Notes: generated by a model not told the origin, from the letters alone. A DNA stretch of 64,000 nt from Wolfiporia cocos (GCA_029448655.1 JACCLO010000010.1:992001-1056000); one strand, 5' to 3'. Shown: positions 24,318 to 34,690, counted from the stretch's first letter. A program made the numbers and translations.

Positions 24318-24868
24318 CTAAGCGAACTTCCAGTCAAGCGGTTTGATAACACCCAAGGAGAGAGGTGCCCCAAGAGACTCAAAGAGGGAAGGGCTGAGGT
24401 CTGTATATGATGTTGCATTAATACTCGCAGGAGATAATTTTTCGGAGGGTGATAGTCCTTACCGACGTGGGTCGAATCGCATCCCTGACATTCGTCGACA
24501 ACCTGTCCGCGTTGCGTGATTCCCGTTGCCGGGTCTGTCAGTTCCACCCACTATACCAGTCATGAGCGGAGAATATCTAATACGAGGAAGCGTATGATTT
24601 ACCTGCAGGCAGTGTTTTCCATTGTTCCAGATGTCAACGGAGAGTGCAAGCACGGGCTGGTCACTGGTGTTGTAGTGCCCACAGGCACCTTCACCAGGGT
24701 GATAGTATGTTGCCTATGAAAGCAGCTAACATTGATAACCCCGGTGCGAGTATAATTTAGACTACATACCTCGCCCACGTTCTGACGCTTTGTGTGGGTG
24801 AGCATCGGGGTTGCAATAACACCGGCAGCGAGTGTGCATATGGCAGCAATGACCTGAAAGCGAAGCAT
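24318..24868 (-). CDS. Small secreted RlpA-like double-psi beta-barrel protein, copy 3
   Basis: Four exons (24,770-24,868; 24,603-24,713; 24,463-24,550; 24,318-24,400), with the same exon lengths as copies 1 and 2, encode 126 residues. Signal peptide MLRFQVIAAICTLAAGVIA, KR processing site, GEGACGHYN and DEC-x-GC are all in place; the end is PLDWKFA. Differences from copies 1 and 2 are scattered substitutions (Y to H, E to K, Y to R). They keep the Cys residues and the barrel motif, again suggesting constraint. It should be a secreted protein of unknown activity, and it follows the P450 gene tail to tail. Confidence 0.87.
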
Positions 24869-26276
24869 TATAGGAGATTTATAGATGGCAGCAAAGGGAA
24901 TGCGTTTCCAGTGTGTTGGTTGTGTTCTAGTCAGTATGCGTGAGTTGAAAGTCGAGCTCTTAGAGAGAAGTGCATCTTGGAGCAGGTCATATAGCCCATA
25001 TAGACGCTTGAACACGATTTTTCCTTCTGATTGGATGCTCACGGCTTTGCGGCAGGATGAGTACCGCTGCACAGGTGAAATTAACTTGTTCTAAAACACG
25101 GGAAGATTGTGAGGGGGGACCGCTCGCTATAGCGCCGGCTAGTGCCATTTCGGACAGTCAGAGAAGGCACTGATGAGTGGCAATCATGAACATCGAATCA
25201 AGAAAGGATCACAGAAGCTCCACAAATCAAATCATAGCCCTGGTTCATATGCAATGAGAGGAACCGGTGCGAAGTGCACTGTGAATTAGGCGCAATAGAG
25301 CTTTGTCACTAGCTGAGTCTATGAATGAGGTGTTGCACAGAAACAGTTGCAATGGCCAATATAATTTGGTCGCTCCAAAGACTCATAACTTGGAGCATTG
25401 GAGTATTCCGCGCTCGATCGCTATGAGCCGAAGTCGCGAATGCCGAAGGGACTAAATGCAGTGGATGTCTACTTGATAGTGATGTTCCAAGCTGTAAGGT
25501 TGTCCGGCATTTTTTTGAGTTAAACCATCTCAAATATACCCGCGGATCAACATACTAGTAGCTCCGAGGAAGCGTCGGGTCTGACATGCGCCAATTGATG
25601 CGATCTCCTCGTCAATAGTATTCGACGTCATGAGTCGATTACGACAATGCCTGGTTCTTGCGCGCACTGTTTGATGTGCGCATCTATGAAACACATGATA
25701 AAATGTCTACAGCGAGTTGTGACTTAGAGAAACGTGTGGGAACAATCCAGCTATCGAGTTTCCTATTCTCTGACTATCAGCGGCAACATAGCAACTCCAA
25801 ATGACAAAAGCACCGTACTTGCTGTTATGATATGAGTCAATCTGTCGATGACTTGGTATCAATACGTGAATTTGAACAAAATCTGTATGTTGAAGGATAC
25901 AGCCTGTATGAACACTGAGCGCTTAAGCACTGACCAAGACTTACAGAAAGCGGGAGAATCGAGAGATCACGCTATAGCGGATTCTGTCTCGGTGATTCGC
26001 AGCGCGCCGCGGTATAGAGGCAAGTTTCCTGGCAGGGACCCATGAACGCCAGACGTGGTAGCGCACCGAGTGGTCGGACCATTGTTTTGTTGATCGATCA
26101 CCTAGTAGCAGTCCCTAATAGCTTCGGCGCTCGTCTGGCGGTGAAACGATACCACCTTACCGCAGGACTCGCTATCGTTGTATACAGCAATGGAAATTGC
26201 AAGGGTAGACTGGTTGCTCTGTGGACCGCCTTTCGGCAGGATGAGTCACGATGAGCCTGCGGCCAAAACTATGCCA
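24869..26276. other. Duplicated flank upstream of RlpA-like copy 3
   Basis: The stretch aligns in direct orientation with about 10,194-11,560, and inverted with about 880-2,200. No gene is recognisable in any of the three copies, so the shared sequence is duplicated non-coding DNA. Confidence 0.55.
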
Positions 26277-26284
26277 TTGTGTAC

Positions 26285-26850
26285 TAGTGATGTGCAAAGC
26301 CCGGCTCGGCTCAAAGCCCGGGGCTTGGGCCCGGCTTTGAAGGGCTCGGGCTCAGCGAAATGTCAGGCCGGGCCCTCCCTGACGGCTCAGGCCGGCTCAG
26401 GCCCGGCTCAGGCTCAGGCCGGGGCTTATAGGCAATCAGGAAGGACCTCAAAGTTATTGGTTTGTACAGCTCAAAATTGCAGCACAACACATTCAGAATG
26501 CACATGTGTCCGCTATTTATTGTTGTCCTGATCTACAAGTACTTTTATAGCTGCCCATGACACTGACGAAAAATCTAGGTCTCGATCACAACCCCGATCG
26601 CAACCCTGATCGCAATAGTGACGAAGTTCTGCACCAGTCACAAGTCATTTTATGGTTGTTGAGAATATTTAGGATGAAAGTATGCAAAATCTTGTACCAA
26701 CGGACCTCATTACAACAAAGCTACAGTTGCGCGCCTAAAGCCGCCGGCTCAGGGCTCGGCTATGGCCGGCTCACAATCGTAAGCCGCCCCCCAAGGCTCG
26801 GCTCGGCCAGGCCCGGCTCACGGCTTTGAGCCGGGCTTTGCACATCACTA
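26285..26850. mobile_element. Non-autonomous hAT element (566 bp MITE)
   Basis: The element begins TAGTGATGTGCAAAGCCCGG and ends with the inverse, CCGGGCTTTGCACATCACTA. It is flanked by the perfect 8 bp duplication TTGTGTAC (26,277-26,284 and 26,851-26,858). TAG-start TIRs and an 8 bp target duplication are characteristic of hAT transposons. Subterminal regions of about 120 bases are very GC-rich, built of repeated GGCTC/GCCGGGC words that can fold; the core is AT-rich and non-coding. It must be moved by a transposase from elsewhere. The matching sites at 11,590 and 1-900 lack it, so it inserted after duplication. Confidence 0.85.
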
Positions 26851-26858
26851 TTGTGTAC

Positions 26859-27633
26859 GGCGGCCGTATTAGCTATCGTTTTACCCAATTAGCGTGTTCC
26901 AAAGAAGCAACAGGGATGAGGGGGCAGTCTTTCTGCTTACTGATATAAGCACAATGTCAGCCTGTAGCAAAACGGAGTAGATTGGGCTCGAAAGCTGAAT
27001 TAGCGGAGTGTCAGAAAAGGATGTCTCACATTAACTTGTGTGGATAAACATACATTCTGTTCAAAGAATTGTTCCTCATGATGAAGTCATTGTATTGATC
27101 ATCCATGCAGTTTTGTGAATGTGAAATGGCATGTCGGTCTTAAGAACGCTTCTGTTCTTGCGTGGATGTCTAAATGGTTATCTCCTCAGCATTAATGCCA
27201 CTATTGGATGCTGTAGAAAAGATGAAAATGCTTGATGAGTTCAATAGAGCCAGGAATAGAGCCTCACTGATTGCAGGAAAGGAGACGGCCTACGATAGGA
27301 CACTTGATAGAGTGATTTTGTCTACACCAATGAACTATGAGATTTGACACGTGATCATGAGCTAGCCTAAATCGCGGCATATCGAGCATCAGTGTGAAAA
27401 GGTTTGGGTATGAATATACCTAGCAACCTCCATTGTAGAGGCAGCGCACACTATCAGCATTGCATTTAGCTGGACAAGCACCTCTCGCCAGGTAGCTAAT
27501 ATCCATTGCTTTGCAGTACCCACACGTTCTGACATACACCGGGATCAGTTTGTTTGCTGCTCAAGTTTGTTGAGGTATCGAATCGATTGAGCTATGTTGC
27601 CTCCTGATAACATTCTAGTCTGTAAGGTCATTA
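26859..27633. other. Duplicated flank continued
   Basis: This stretch continues the alignment with about 11,560-12,060 (for example CGAGCATC-x-GTGTGA near 27,385 against 11,870). Similarity fades near 27,500. No gene was seen. Confidence 0.5.
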
Positions 27634-27638
27634 CAAAG

Positions 27639-28011
27639 TGACACAAGCAACACTTCAAGCAACTACTCAGGGGATTGTTACTCGCGTTTCAGCGCAATCC
27701 TTGTCTGAGGCTACTCAAGGCGTATAAGGCCAAGACGAGTCTGGGGTGCTACCCTGCTCGTCGGCCAGTATATATGCTATTCTACTGTTTGTACATTGTT
27801 TGGCTGCTGTACAGTTATTACGTAAGCTGAGAGTCCGATACTATGGTAAACCCTATAATGGGTGTAGGTACACGGCACAGAGTGTCCGGGGGGCTGGTGG
27901 CACGTGGTAGGGTGTTCGGGGTCTTGCACGTGACTGCTTAGGCGCGCGCTTAGATAAGATAAGGGTTCAGGCTCTAGTCACTAGCTAGGCGAAAGAAATC
28001 GGCTTGTGACA
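27639..28011 (-). repeat. 3' LTR of the gypsy element
   Basis: 373 bases start TGACACAAGC and end GCTTGTGACA on the plus strand, so each LTR has near-perfect short inverted ends. By eye it is identical to 35,460-35,832. The polyprotein stop codon (27,974) falls 38 bases inside this LTR. Confidence 0.95.
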
Positions 28012-31000
28012 GTACCCCCTCTTCTAGCTGCGTGTCCCCACGCCCAGCAATCACTTTGCAGAAGTTTTGGTCAATATGACATGGGTGGTCGTGCTCGTGT
28101 TTCTGACAGACGTGTGGATTTGCCATCTGTATGGTATACTGTACGGGATAGATCCAACCCGGGTTGTTGGGTATCGTGGATTCTATGCATTGTCCCACCT
28201 GTATTCCATATTGTATTACACGAGTTTTGGGATTGCAAAACCAAAAGTTTCTGGCGACGAGTTGTTTCGGGTAGATGTAGAAGGGAATTTTCGCACCCTT
28301 CAATAATTCGATGTCTACGTCGTCGTGGATGATGAACTCGTTTGGGTTTTGCCTGAGTCCCATGGCGATGGATTTCTTTTCGAAGTCTTCCCACTCCGGG
28401 TCCCATTCAGTGTGTCTGTTCTTCCACTGATGTCCGGGAGCGGTTGGTTTTGCTTCGAAGAACTTGGTTATTAAATCCTCCCAGGGAGTCAATCCGCGTT
28501 TCCTTTCCCATGTCGTGGTCCCATCAGACCACTCGACTTCTAGCTCGACTCGCCCTCGGTCTTCTCTGGATGCGAGGATCCTGAGAGGCCTGCGAGCGTC
28601 ATTGCTTTCCGTCCGTTCGTTGTGGTTCTGGTTGGGGAAAGCCGGAGCATGATACGGTAGTAGTAGGACTTCGTTGAACACAGGGTATATACCTCGCATG
28701 TCTGCGGGTAAGTCCAGTTCGTATGCTCCATGTCCGACTTTCTTGGTGACCTTGTACGGGCCGTACCGCTTTGAATCGAGTTTCTTCGTAGGGTTTCCCA
28801 TGTTAATGTTTCGCCCATCGACCCAAACCATGTCTCCCTCGTTGTATTCGTGGGGATTGGTTCGTTTCCGGTCGTAGTATTCTTTCATACGAAGTTTGGC
28901 TTTCTCGAGATTCTTCGAAGCGGTTTGGCTGACCTCGTGCATGTGTTCGACCCAGTCCTTGGCTGTTCCCACCCCCTCTTCCAGCTCTGGTGCCTCCACA
29001 CCTGTAAATGGGTGGTATCCGTGAGTAAGGTAAAAGGGGCTGTAGCCCGTGCTACTATGTACATGACACTTGTACGCAAATGCTGCTAGCGGGAGTAGGT
29101 CCGGCCAGTTGGTATGGGTGTCGTTAATAAATAGTCGTAGGTACACCTCCAGTTCCTGGTTCATTCGTTCCGTCTGCCCATCTGTTTGTGGGTGGAACGC
29201 GGTACTGGGGTTTCCCTCGATGCCTAATCTACGATATACATCTTTGATAAAGTCCGATACAAACTGTGGTCCTCTGTCACTAAATACTTTCTTTGGTAGT
29301 CCGTGCTGTGCGTATACTTTATCTAGAAATATGTTGGCCCAACCTTCGGCGGTAAGCCTGGTTGTGGTTGGTACTGCGATATAGTCCTTGGATTTCATAT
29401 CTACAACTACGATAATAGCGTCCCGACCCTTGGATACTGGGAGTCCCGTGATCATGTCGACGGAAATGTTCTCCCAGTTGTGTGCGGGTGTAGGATTCGG
29501 GTTCAGTGGTGCAGCTCTCTTTGAACGGTCTGGTTTGGCTCTTTGGCACTTGATACACACTTTGACGTACTGGCGAATGTCGTTTCGCATTTTTGGCCAC
29601 CAGTATGATCGGTGAACGGCGGTGTACGTGTTTTCAGTGCCGGGGTGTCCTGCCGAGACCGTGTCATGGAATGACGAAATGATTTTTCCGATTAATTCCT
29701 CGTCTCTCGGAATGATCAACTTCCCCCTCCTGTAGCGTAGGCCGTCCTCGGCCGTTTCCACTGATCCTTCTACTACCTCCTTGTCGTAGAGAGCGGCTTC
29801 CGCTTTGACCCTTTCTTTTACCTCCTCGTGGGTGATTCCGTGAGGTAGGGTATAGAATGAGGATCTCAGCCTTTCTGCGCTGTCTTTGGCGAAGAGGTGT
29901 TCCTTCAAGACGATCTGTCCTTCGAGGTGATCCTTGTTGTCGTCGTGATCGCCTCTTCGGGATAGGCCGTCTGCCCTTCCATTGGTCTTCCCGGGGATGT
30001 GCACGAGTTGTAGGTCATACTCGGCGAGTTCCGTCATCCACCGGGCTTGTCGTGGATTAATTTTCTGCGGGGTCTTAAAGTATTCTAAATTCTTATGGTC
30101 CGTTAGTACTTCTACTGGGTGTTTTGCACCCATTACAAAATGCCGCCATTCGTCTAGGGCGCGCATTATGGCCAGTAGTTCGCGATCGTAAATCTCGTAG
30201 TTTCGTTCTGCCGGTAGTAGCGTCTTTGAGTGGTACGCTATGGGTTTCCAGATGCCGTCTTGATTCTGCATGAGGCAGGCTCCAGTTGCGAAGTCTGAAG
30301 AGTCTGCTTCGATGCGGAATGGATCGTCATCGTTTGGTATCCCTAGTACAGGTGCTGTGACGAAGATGTTTTTTAACTTGTCGAAGCATTCCTGTTCTGT
30401 CACGCCCCATTGCCATTCTCCATCTTTGGTTAGATTGATAAGGGGGCGTGCTACCGTCAAGAACTTGGGTATGAATCTCCGGTAGAAGTTGGCAAATCCT
30501 ATGAAGGATTGTACTTCTTTCTTGTTCCGAGGTGCCGGCCATTCGGCTACTGCGGCGACCTTCGCGGGGTCCATACGGATTTCCCCGTGAGAGATTATGT
30601 GCCCTAGGTACTCTACTTCGGATTTCTCGAACTCGCACTTTTCTGGTTTACAGGTCAGCTTATTTTGACGGAGAACCAAAAGAACCTTGCGCAGGATCTC
30701 TCTATGTTCTTTCTGGTTCTCCGTGAAAATAAGGATATCGTCCAAATATACAATGACCTTCCCCGTGAGGACTAGGTCTCTAAATATGTCGTTCATCAAG
30801 GTCTGGAACGTGCCTGGTGCGTTGCACATTCCGAAGAACATCACTAATGGCTCGTAGAGCCCCCTATTAGTGATGAAGGCGGCTTTTTCCTCGTCGCCTT
30901 CCTTGATTCGGACGTTGGTGTATCCCCAACGAATGTCCAATTTGGAAAAGTACTTAGCTCGTTTAAGCTTGTTAAGCAGCTCCGTGATGAGCGGGAGCGG

Positions 31001-34000
31001 GTACTTGTTCTTTTTGGTCATCTGGTTCAACTTTCGATAGTCCTGGATAGGGCGTAGTTTCCCATCCTTCTTTTTGACAAAGAAGAAGGGTGCCCCCCAT
31101 GGTGACTTCGATGGGCGGATGCGGCCCGTGCGCAGTTGTTCTTCTAGGAAATCGTCCAATGCTTCTTGTTCTCTAGGGGAAAGGGCGTAGATCTTGCCCA
31201 CGTATGGTTCCGAATTGGGGAGGAGTTCGATGGCGTGGTCCCACGGTCGTCGTTCCGGGAGTGTGTCGAATTCCTTTTCCTCAAACACGTCTTTGAATTC
31301 GTGCAAGTACTCGGGTACGACCTCCTCGAACGTTTTGGCTTCCGTGGTTTTGCCAGTCGCGATGGCGATTTCGGTTGCCTTCGTGGCGCGGACTCGTTCG
31401 GCGATGTCCGCTCTGCATTCGTCCCTGTTTCGGATCCATGCGTCAGCGAAAATATAGTAAATGTGATCACCGTCCTCGATCTGCTCGTGTTCGCAGTCAC
31501 AAGAGAACGTGATCCGTCGCTTCTTCCAGTCGATGGAAGGGTTGTGATCTTCGAGCCAGTCGAAGCCTAGAAAGATGTCCGCGGAGCTAAGTTCCGTAAC
31601 GTGGAACTTGCGGGTTTCCAAGTGCGTGTCGATCTGCATTTGGAGCTCGACGTAGTGCGTCATGAGCCCCATGCTGTTGGTCGATCCGTCCGCGTTGAAC
31701 AGTTTGATAGGGCGGTCCAATGGGATCTGCTCGAGTCGGTGTTCCTCCACGTAGGACTTACTGATCACCGATCCAGTGGAACCGGAATTGATGAGAGCCT
31801 TTGTGAAGAGGGCACGTCCGTCGGGGCGGTGGAGAGTGATCGGTACTTCGATCTGCTTTCCCCGTTTTCCCGTCTGGATGACCACTACACTTCCCCTGAG
31901 TTTTTCACCAGTTGAACCGAAACCCTGTGTTCCTCGCGTGGTTTCGCGGATCGTTTTGACAATCTTGGTGTTGGGTGTCATATTGCATTCGAGTATGAAC
32001 TGGGCGATTCTGTCCCCATACTCGACCTGATAATCTGCTCCAGTCTGATTATTCAGTATGACTTTTACTCGGCCGGTGTAGTCTTCGTCTACTACACCGC
32101 CCTCCACGTCGACTCCCTTGAGGGCGAGTCCGGATCGTGGGGCGATACGTCCGTATACACCGGCTGGCATCCTGATTTTGATGCCAGTGTCTACGGTGAT
32201 ACGTTTCCCATTTGGAACGACGACCTCCTCCGCAGAGTAGAGGTCGTACCCGGCGGCACCTTCGCTTTTGCGCTCAGGTGGGATTGCCCGCGGGTGATCT
32301 AGATATATGTCGAGCGTGACCGTCCTTTTCTTGACGCGTCTACGCCGCATTTTCTTTTCTGTTTTCTTAGTGGCACCTGATGCGTCTGCCATTTCCACAT
32401 CAGGTGTCACTACCGGATCCACATCCATCGGAACATATGTTACATTAACATTGGAGGAATTAAGCACGGTATTTGCCTCCCGCCACGCTCCAGTGGGAGG
32501 CGCCTCCAAGGCTGTTACAAACGAGTCGTCGGAGCATGTTGAAGCTCCGTCGTCGTCATCTATGTCCGATTCTACAGATGCAGCGGGTACAGATATGGAT
32601 TCTAATATCGGGGCCCCGGTCTCTAGCCCATATAGTCCATCCACCGGTTCGTCGTTCTCCGTGGCAGCCGAGTCACTTTTTTTGGAGTTTACTGGTTCTT
32701 CTACTTCCAATACTGAAAAGCGATTCGAGGGGGAGGGACTTACCTGAGTGGGTGCGAACCCGGCTTCCTTTGCGGCGTCAGGGTTCTCCTTGGCCCAGGC
32801 GGCCACCATTCGGACAAAGTCCTCCTGGGGGATCTCGCTAAGGACCGTGGGAGCGTCATTCCCTGCAATAGCCTGCCGAGTTCGCTGTGTTCCGGATCCA
32901 CTGGCGGCGGGGGTGGTGTTGGTCTTGGGCCGCCAGTTCGGTTGGTGCCAGGATGTCTTGGTACATCCCTTACCAGGTGCCTCGGCCTGTGTCTTGCTGC
33001 AAGAGTGGCACTTCCTCTTGAGCAAGTTTGCCCTTTCTTCCGCAGTTGGCTCCGCTCGGGGGGCGCGCTCGGGCTTAGCACGCTCCTTGCCCTTGTCCGT
33101 GGTGCTCCTTCCGCTCCGCATTTTTTCCTCGTCCCGGAGTCGACGCATCGCGTTGTCGGTCCGGAGGATGGCCTGTTTCCAGGATTCGTAATCCTCCGGG
33201 ATCTGGACGTTATATCCGCGCTGCGATTTGTCGTTGATGGTGGCGGCGACGAATGCTTGGTGAACCGAGGAATAGATGTCCTTAGGGATGGCCCTGGTGA
33301 CCCAGCTATGGACCACCTGGTTCTCCCGGTCGTACTTGGCTTCTCCCAGGAGTCGTTCCAACTCCTGGAAGTATTCCTCTCCTTTACCGAGCGTCATGGT
33401 GAGTCGCTCTGCCGCTACCGCCGCCTTCTTCTCCAGGTCCGGGTCGTCGAACTTCTGGTGCAGTTCCCAGACGAACCGTTGCCAGCTGATTCTCCACTGC
33501 CCTCCCAGGTAGTGTTCCCTGGTGAACGCCGTTACCCATGCATCGACCTTGGGACCGCAGATCAACGAGACTGCCGCGCCCACCTTCTTGGAGTCAGTGA
33601 AGAGGATGGGGGCGTTGTCATCAATGTACAACTGAAGCCGCATGTACCAGTCCGTGAACCCGGTGCCGGTGAACGCCTCCGGTTCCCTGACCTTGGACTT
33701 GTACCGGGGGTCGGGCTGTGGCTCGGGTAGTAGCGAATATGCATCCCACTGTGATGACGCCGGTTTCATCGGCCTCCACATAGACGCACGAGTTCCCTGG
33801 AGAGGCGCGGCTCCCCAGGTGTTCACGTGCGCGTTCTGTGTCGGCACTGGGTTACCGAACATGTCATGCGTAGGTGGGCGGACTGCCTGGGCGAAGGTGT
33901 CGGGGCGGACGGGTGCTGGGGCCGTAAGTACCGGGGGTGTGTAGCCGGGCAGGAATGGGTTTGTCTGCCGGGAGTTTCCACGAGTCGGGGGAGTGGGGAG

Positions 34001-34234
34001 AGGTCGGGCTCCGCGCGGTGTCCGCTGGGGAGAGTGCATGTGCACCGATCGAACCCAGTTTTCTACCGGACGGAACCTACTCTCTGCGACTGAGGCGGGG
34101 GTCCTGACGGGGGGTGGTGCCTGGCTGTGAAGTGACGCTGCGTCTCCGGCTTGGAGAGCGTCTGCTTGCAACCGTTGAGCTTCCCGTAGGAACCGGGCTC
34201 CCATTTCTCGTGACCATGTCCCTGCCATTACCAT
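27974..34234 (-). CDS. Gag-dUTPase-Pol polyprotein of the gypsy element
   Basis: One open frame of 2,086 codons. Domains: Gag capsid about residues 185-330; Cys/His cluster CHSC near 412; trimeric dUTPase 636-775 with all five motifs (AGYDLYS, PRSGLA, GVVDEDYTG, GDRIAQ, RGTQGFGSTG); retropepsin around 816; reverse transcriptase from about 1,050 with YLDD near 1,162; RNase H near 1,308 (EADSSDFA); integrase with HHCC zinc finger near 1,520-1,565 and D, D, E near 1,591, 1,653 and 1,685; chromodomain-like segment 1,880-1,930; then a 150-residue tail. The protease motif reads LINSGSTG rather than L-I-D-S-G: residue 816 is Asn (AAT, 31,787-31,789) where the catalytic Asp belongs. If real, particles would not mature. 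Everything else looks intact. Confidence 0.93.
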   Translation of the reverse strand: MVMAGTWSREMGARFLREAQRLQADALQAGDAASLHSQAPPPVRTPASVAESRFRPVENWVRSVHMHSPQRTPRGARPLPTPPTRGNSRQTNPFLPGYTPPVLTAPAPVRPDTFAQAVRPPTHDMFGNPVPTQNAHVNTWGAAPLQGTRASMWRPMKPASSQWDAYSLLPEPQPDPRYKSKVREPEAFTGTGFTDWYMRLQLYIDDNAPILFTDSKKVGAAVSLICGPKVDAWVTAFTREHYLGGQWRISWQRFVWELHQKFDDPDLEKKAAVAAERLTMTLGKGEEYFQELERLLGEAKYDRENQVVHSWVTRAIPKDIYSSVHQAFVAATINDKSQRGYNVQIPEDYESWKQAILRTDNAMRRLRDEEKMRSGRSTTDKGKERAKPERAPRAEPTAEERANLLKRKCHSCSKTQAEAPGKGCTKTSWHQPNWRPKTNTTPAASGSGTQRTRQAIAGNDAPTVLSEIPQEDFVRMVAAWAKENPDAAKEAGFAPTQVSPSPSNRFSVLEVEEPVNSKKSDSAATENDEPVDGLYGLETGAPILESISVPAASVESDIDDDDGASTCSDDSFVTALEAPPTGAWREANTVLNSSNVNVTYVPMDVDPVVTPDVEMADASGATKKTEKKMRRRRVKKRTVTLDIYLDHPRAIPPERKSEGAAGYDLYSAEEVVVPNGKRITVDTGIKIRMPAGVYGRIAPRSGLALKGVDVEGGVVDEDYTGRVKVILNNQTGADYQVEYGDRIAQFILECNMTPNTKIVKTIRETTRGTQGFGSTGEKLRGSVVVIQTGKRGKQIEVPITLHRPDGRALFTKALINSGSTGSVISKSYVEEHRLEQIPLDRPIKLFNADGSTNSMGLMTHYVELQMQIDTHLETRKFHVTELSSADIFLGFDWLEDHNPSIDWKKRRITFSCDCEHEQIEDGDHIYYIFADAWIRNRDECRADIAERVRATKATEIAIATGKTTEAKTFEEVVPEYLHEFKDVFEEKEFDTLPERRPWDHAIELLPNSEPYVGKIYALSPREQEALDDFLEEQLRTGRIRPSKSPWGAPFFFVKKKDGKLRPIQDYRKLNQMTKKNKYPLPLITELLNKLKRAKYFSKLDIRWGYTNVRIKEGDEEKAAFITNRGLYEPLVMFFGMCNAPGTFQTLMNDIFRDLVLTGKVIVYLDDILIFTENQKEHREILRKVLLVLRQNKLTCKPEKCEFEKSEVEYLGHIISHGEIRMDPAKVAAVAEWPAPRNKKEVQSFIGFANFYRRFIPKFLTVARPLINLTKDGEWQWGVTEQECFDKLKNIFVTAPVLGIPNDDDPFRIEADSSDFATGACLMQNQDGIWKPIAYHSKTLLPAERNYEIYDRELLAIMRALDEWRHFVMGAKHPVEVLTDHKNLEYFKTPQKINPRQARWMTELAEYDLQLVHIPGKTNGRADGLSRRGDHDDNKDHLEGQIVLKEHLFAKDSAERLRSSFYTLPHGITHEEVKERVKAEAALYDKEVVEGSVETAEDGLRYRRGKLIIPRDEELIGKIISSFHDTVSAGHPGTENTYTAVHRSYWWPKMRNDIRQYVKVCIKCQRAKPDRSKRAAPLNPNPTPAHNWENISVDMITGLPVSKGRDAIIVVVDMKSKDYIAVPTTTRLTAEGWANIFLDKVYAQHGLPKKVFSDRGPQFVSDFIKDVYRRLGIEGNPSTAFHPQTDGQTERMNQELEVYLRLFINDTHTNWPDLLPLAAFAYKCHVHSSTGYSPFYLTHGYHPFTGVEAPELEEGVGTAKDWVEHMHEVSQTASKNLEKAKLRMKEYYDRKRTNPHEYNEGDMVWVDGRNINMGNPTKKLDSKRYGPYKVTKKVGHGAYELDLPADMRGIYPVFNEVLLLPYHAPAFPNQNHNERTESNDARRPLRILASREDRGRVELEVEWSDGTTTWERKRGLTPWEDLITKFFEAKPTAPGHQWKNRHTEWDPEWEDFEKKSIAMGLRQNPNEFIIHDDVDIELLKGAKIPFYIYPKQLVARNFWFCNPKTRVIQYGIQVGQCIESTIPNNPGWIYPVQYTIQMANPHVCQKHEHDHPCHIDQNFCKVIAGRGDTQLEEGVLSQADFFRLASD
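28012..28027 (-). other. Polypurine tract of the gypsy element
   Basis: On the minus strand CTAGAAGAGGGGGTAC abuts the 3' LTR (TGTCAC). This is the expected position and composition of the plus-strand DNA primer. Confidence 0.75.
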
Positions 34235-34255
34235 TGCCTGTGCTACCTGCTGGCA

Positions 34256-34690
34256 TCACGTGCCGAAGTCTGCCGTCGTGGGGTTGGGCGGGAACGCCCA
34301 CTGCATGGCGAGCGGCGAGTCGATGTGTCCCAACCGGTCGTTTGCGCGCACCGTATTCGACTGTTCCCTGGCCAACTGGAAGGCTAGGTCCAGCCCTTCC
34401 ATACCGGGACCTTGGTCTTCTACTGACCCACCAAGAGGGAGTGAGCGGGCGGGCTGGTGTTCGCCTATCGTCTCGGTATGGATCGGAGCGACCTCTACCG
34501 GTGGTCGTGGGGCGTGCATGCTGTCGGCCACCGAAAGGAGAGAGAACTCCTCCGGTAGGCCGTGCACTTGGTAGTTTACCCACTGGCCTGGTAGGAATGG
34601 GTTCGTGCCGGCGGAGCCGGGGAGCGGAATGTCGGCCGGGGTTTCAGGCCGCGGGTTGCGGATGTAGTTGATGTCGTGGGGTGCGGCCAT
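34256..34690 (-). CDS. Short 5' ORF of the gypsy element, in frame with Gag-Pol
   Basis: 144 codons start MAAPHDINYIRN and end at TGA (34,256-34,258). The next frame codons lead, seven codons later, into the ATG of the polyprotein in the same frame, so one stop alone separates them. The product is Pro-rich and contains TNPFLPG, a heptad repeated near residue 87 of the polyprotein. It may be the true Gag N-terminus interrupted by a nonsense change, or a separate ORF translated by readthrough or reinitiation. An ATG further upstream (34,846) is less likely. Confidence 0.6.
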   Translation of the reverse strand: MAAPHDINYIRNPRPETPADIPLPGSAGTNPFLPGQWVNYQVHGLPEEFSLLSVADSMHAPRPPVEVAPIHTETIGEHQPARSLPLGGSVEDQGPGMEGLDLAFQLAREQSNTVRANDRLGHIDSPLAMQWAFPPNPTTADFGT

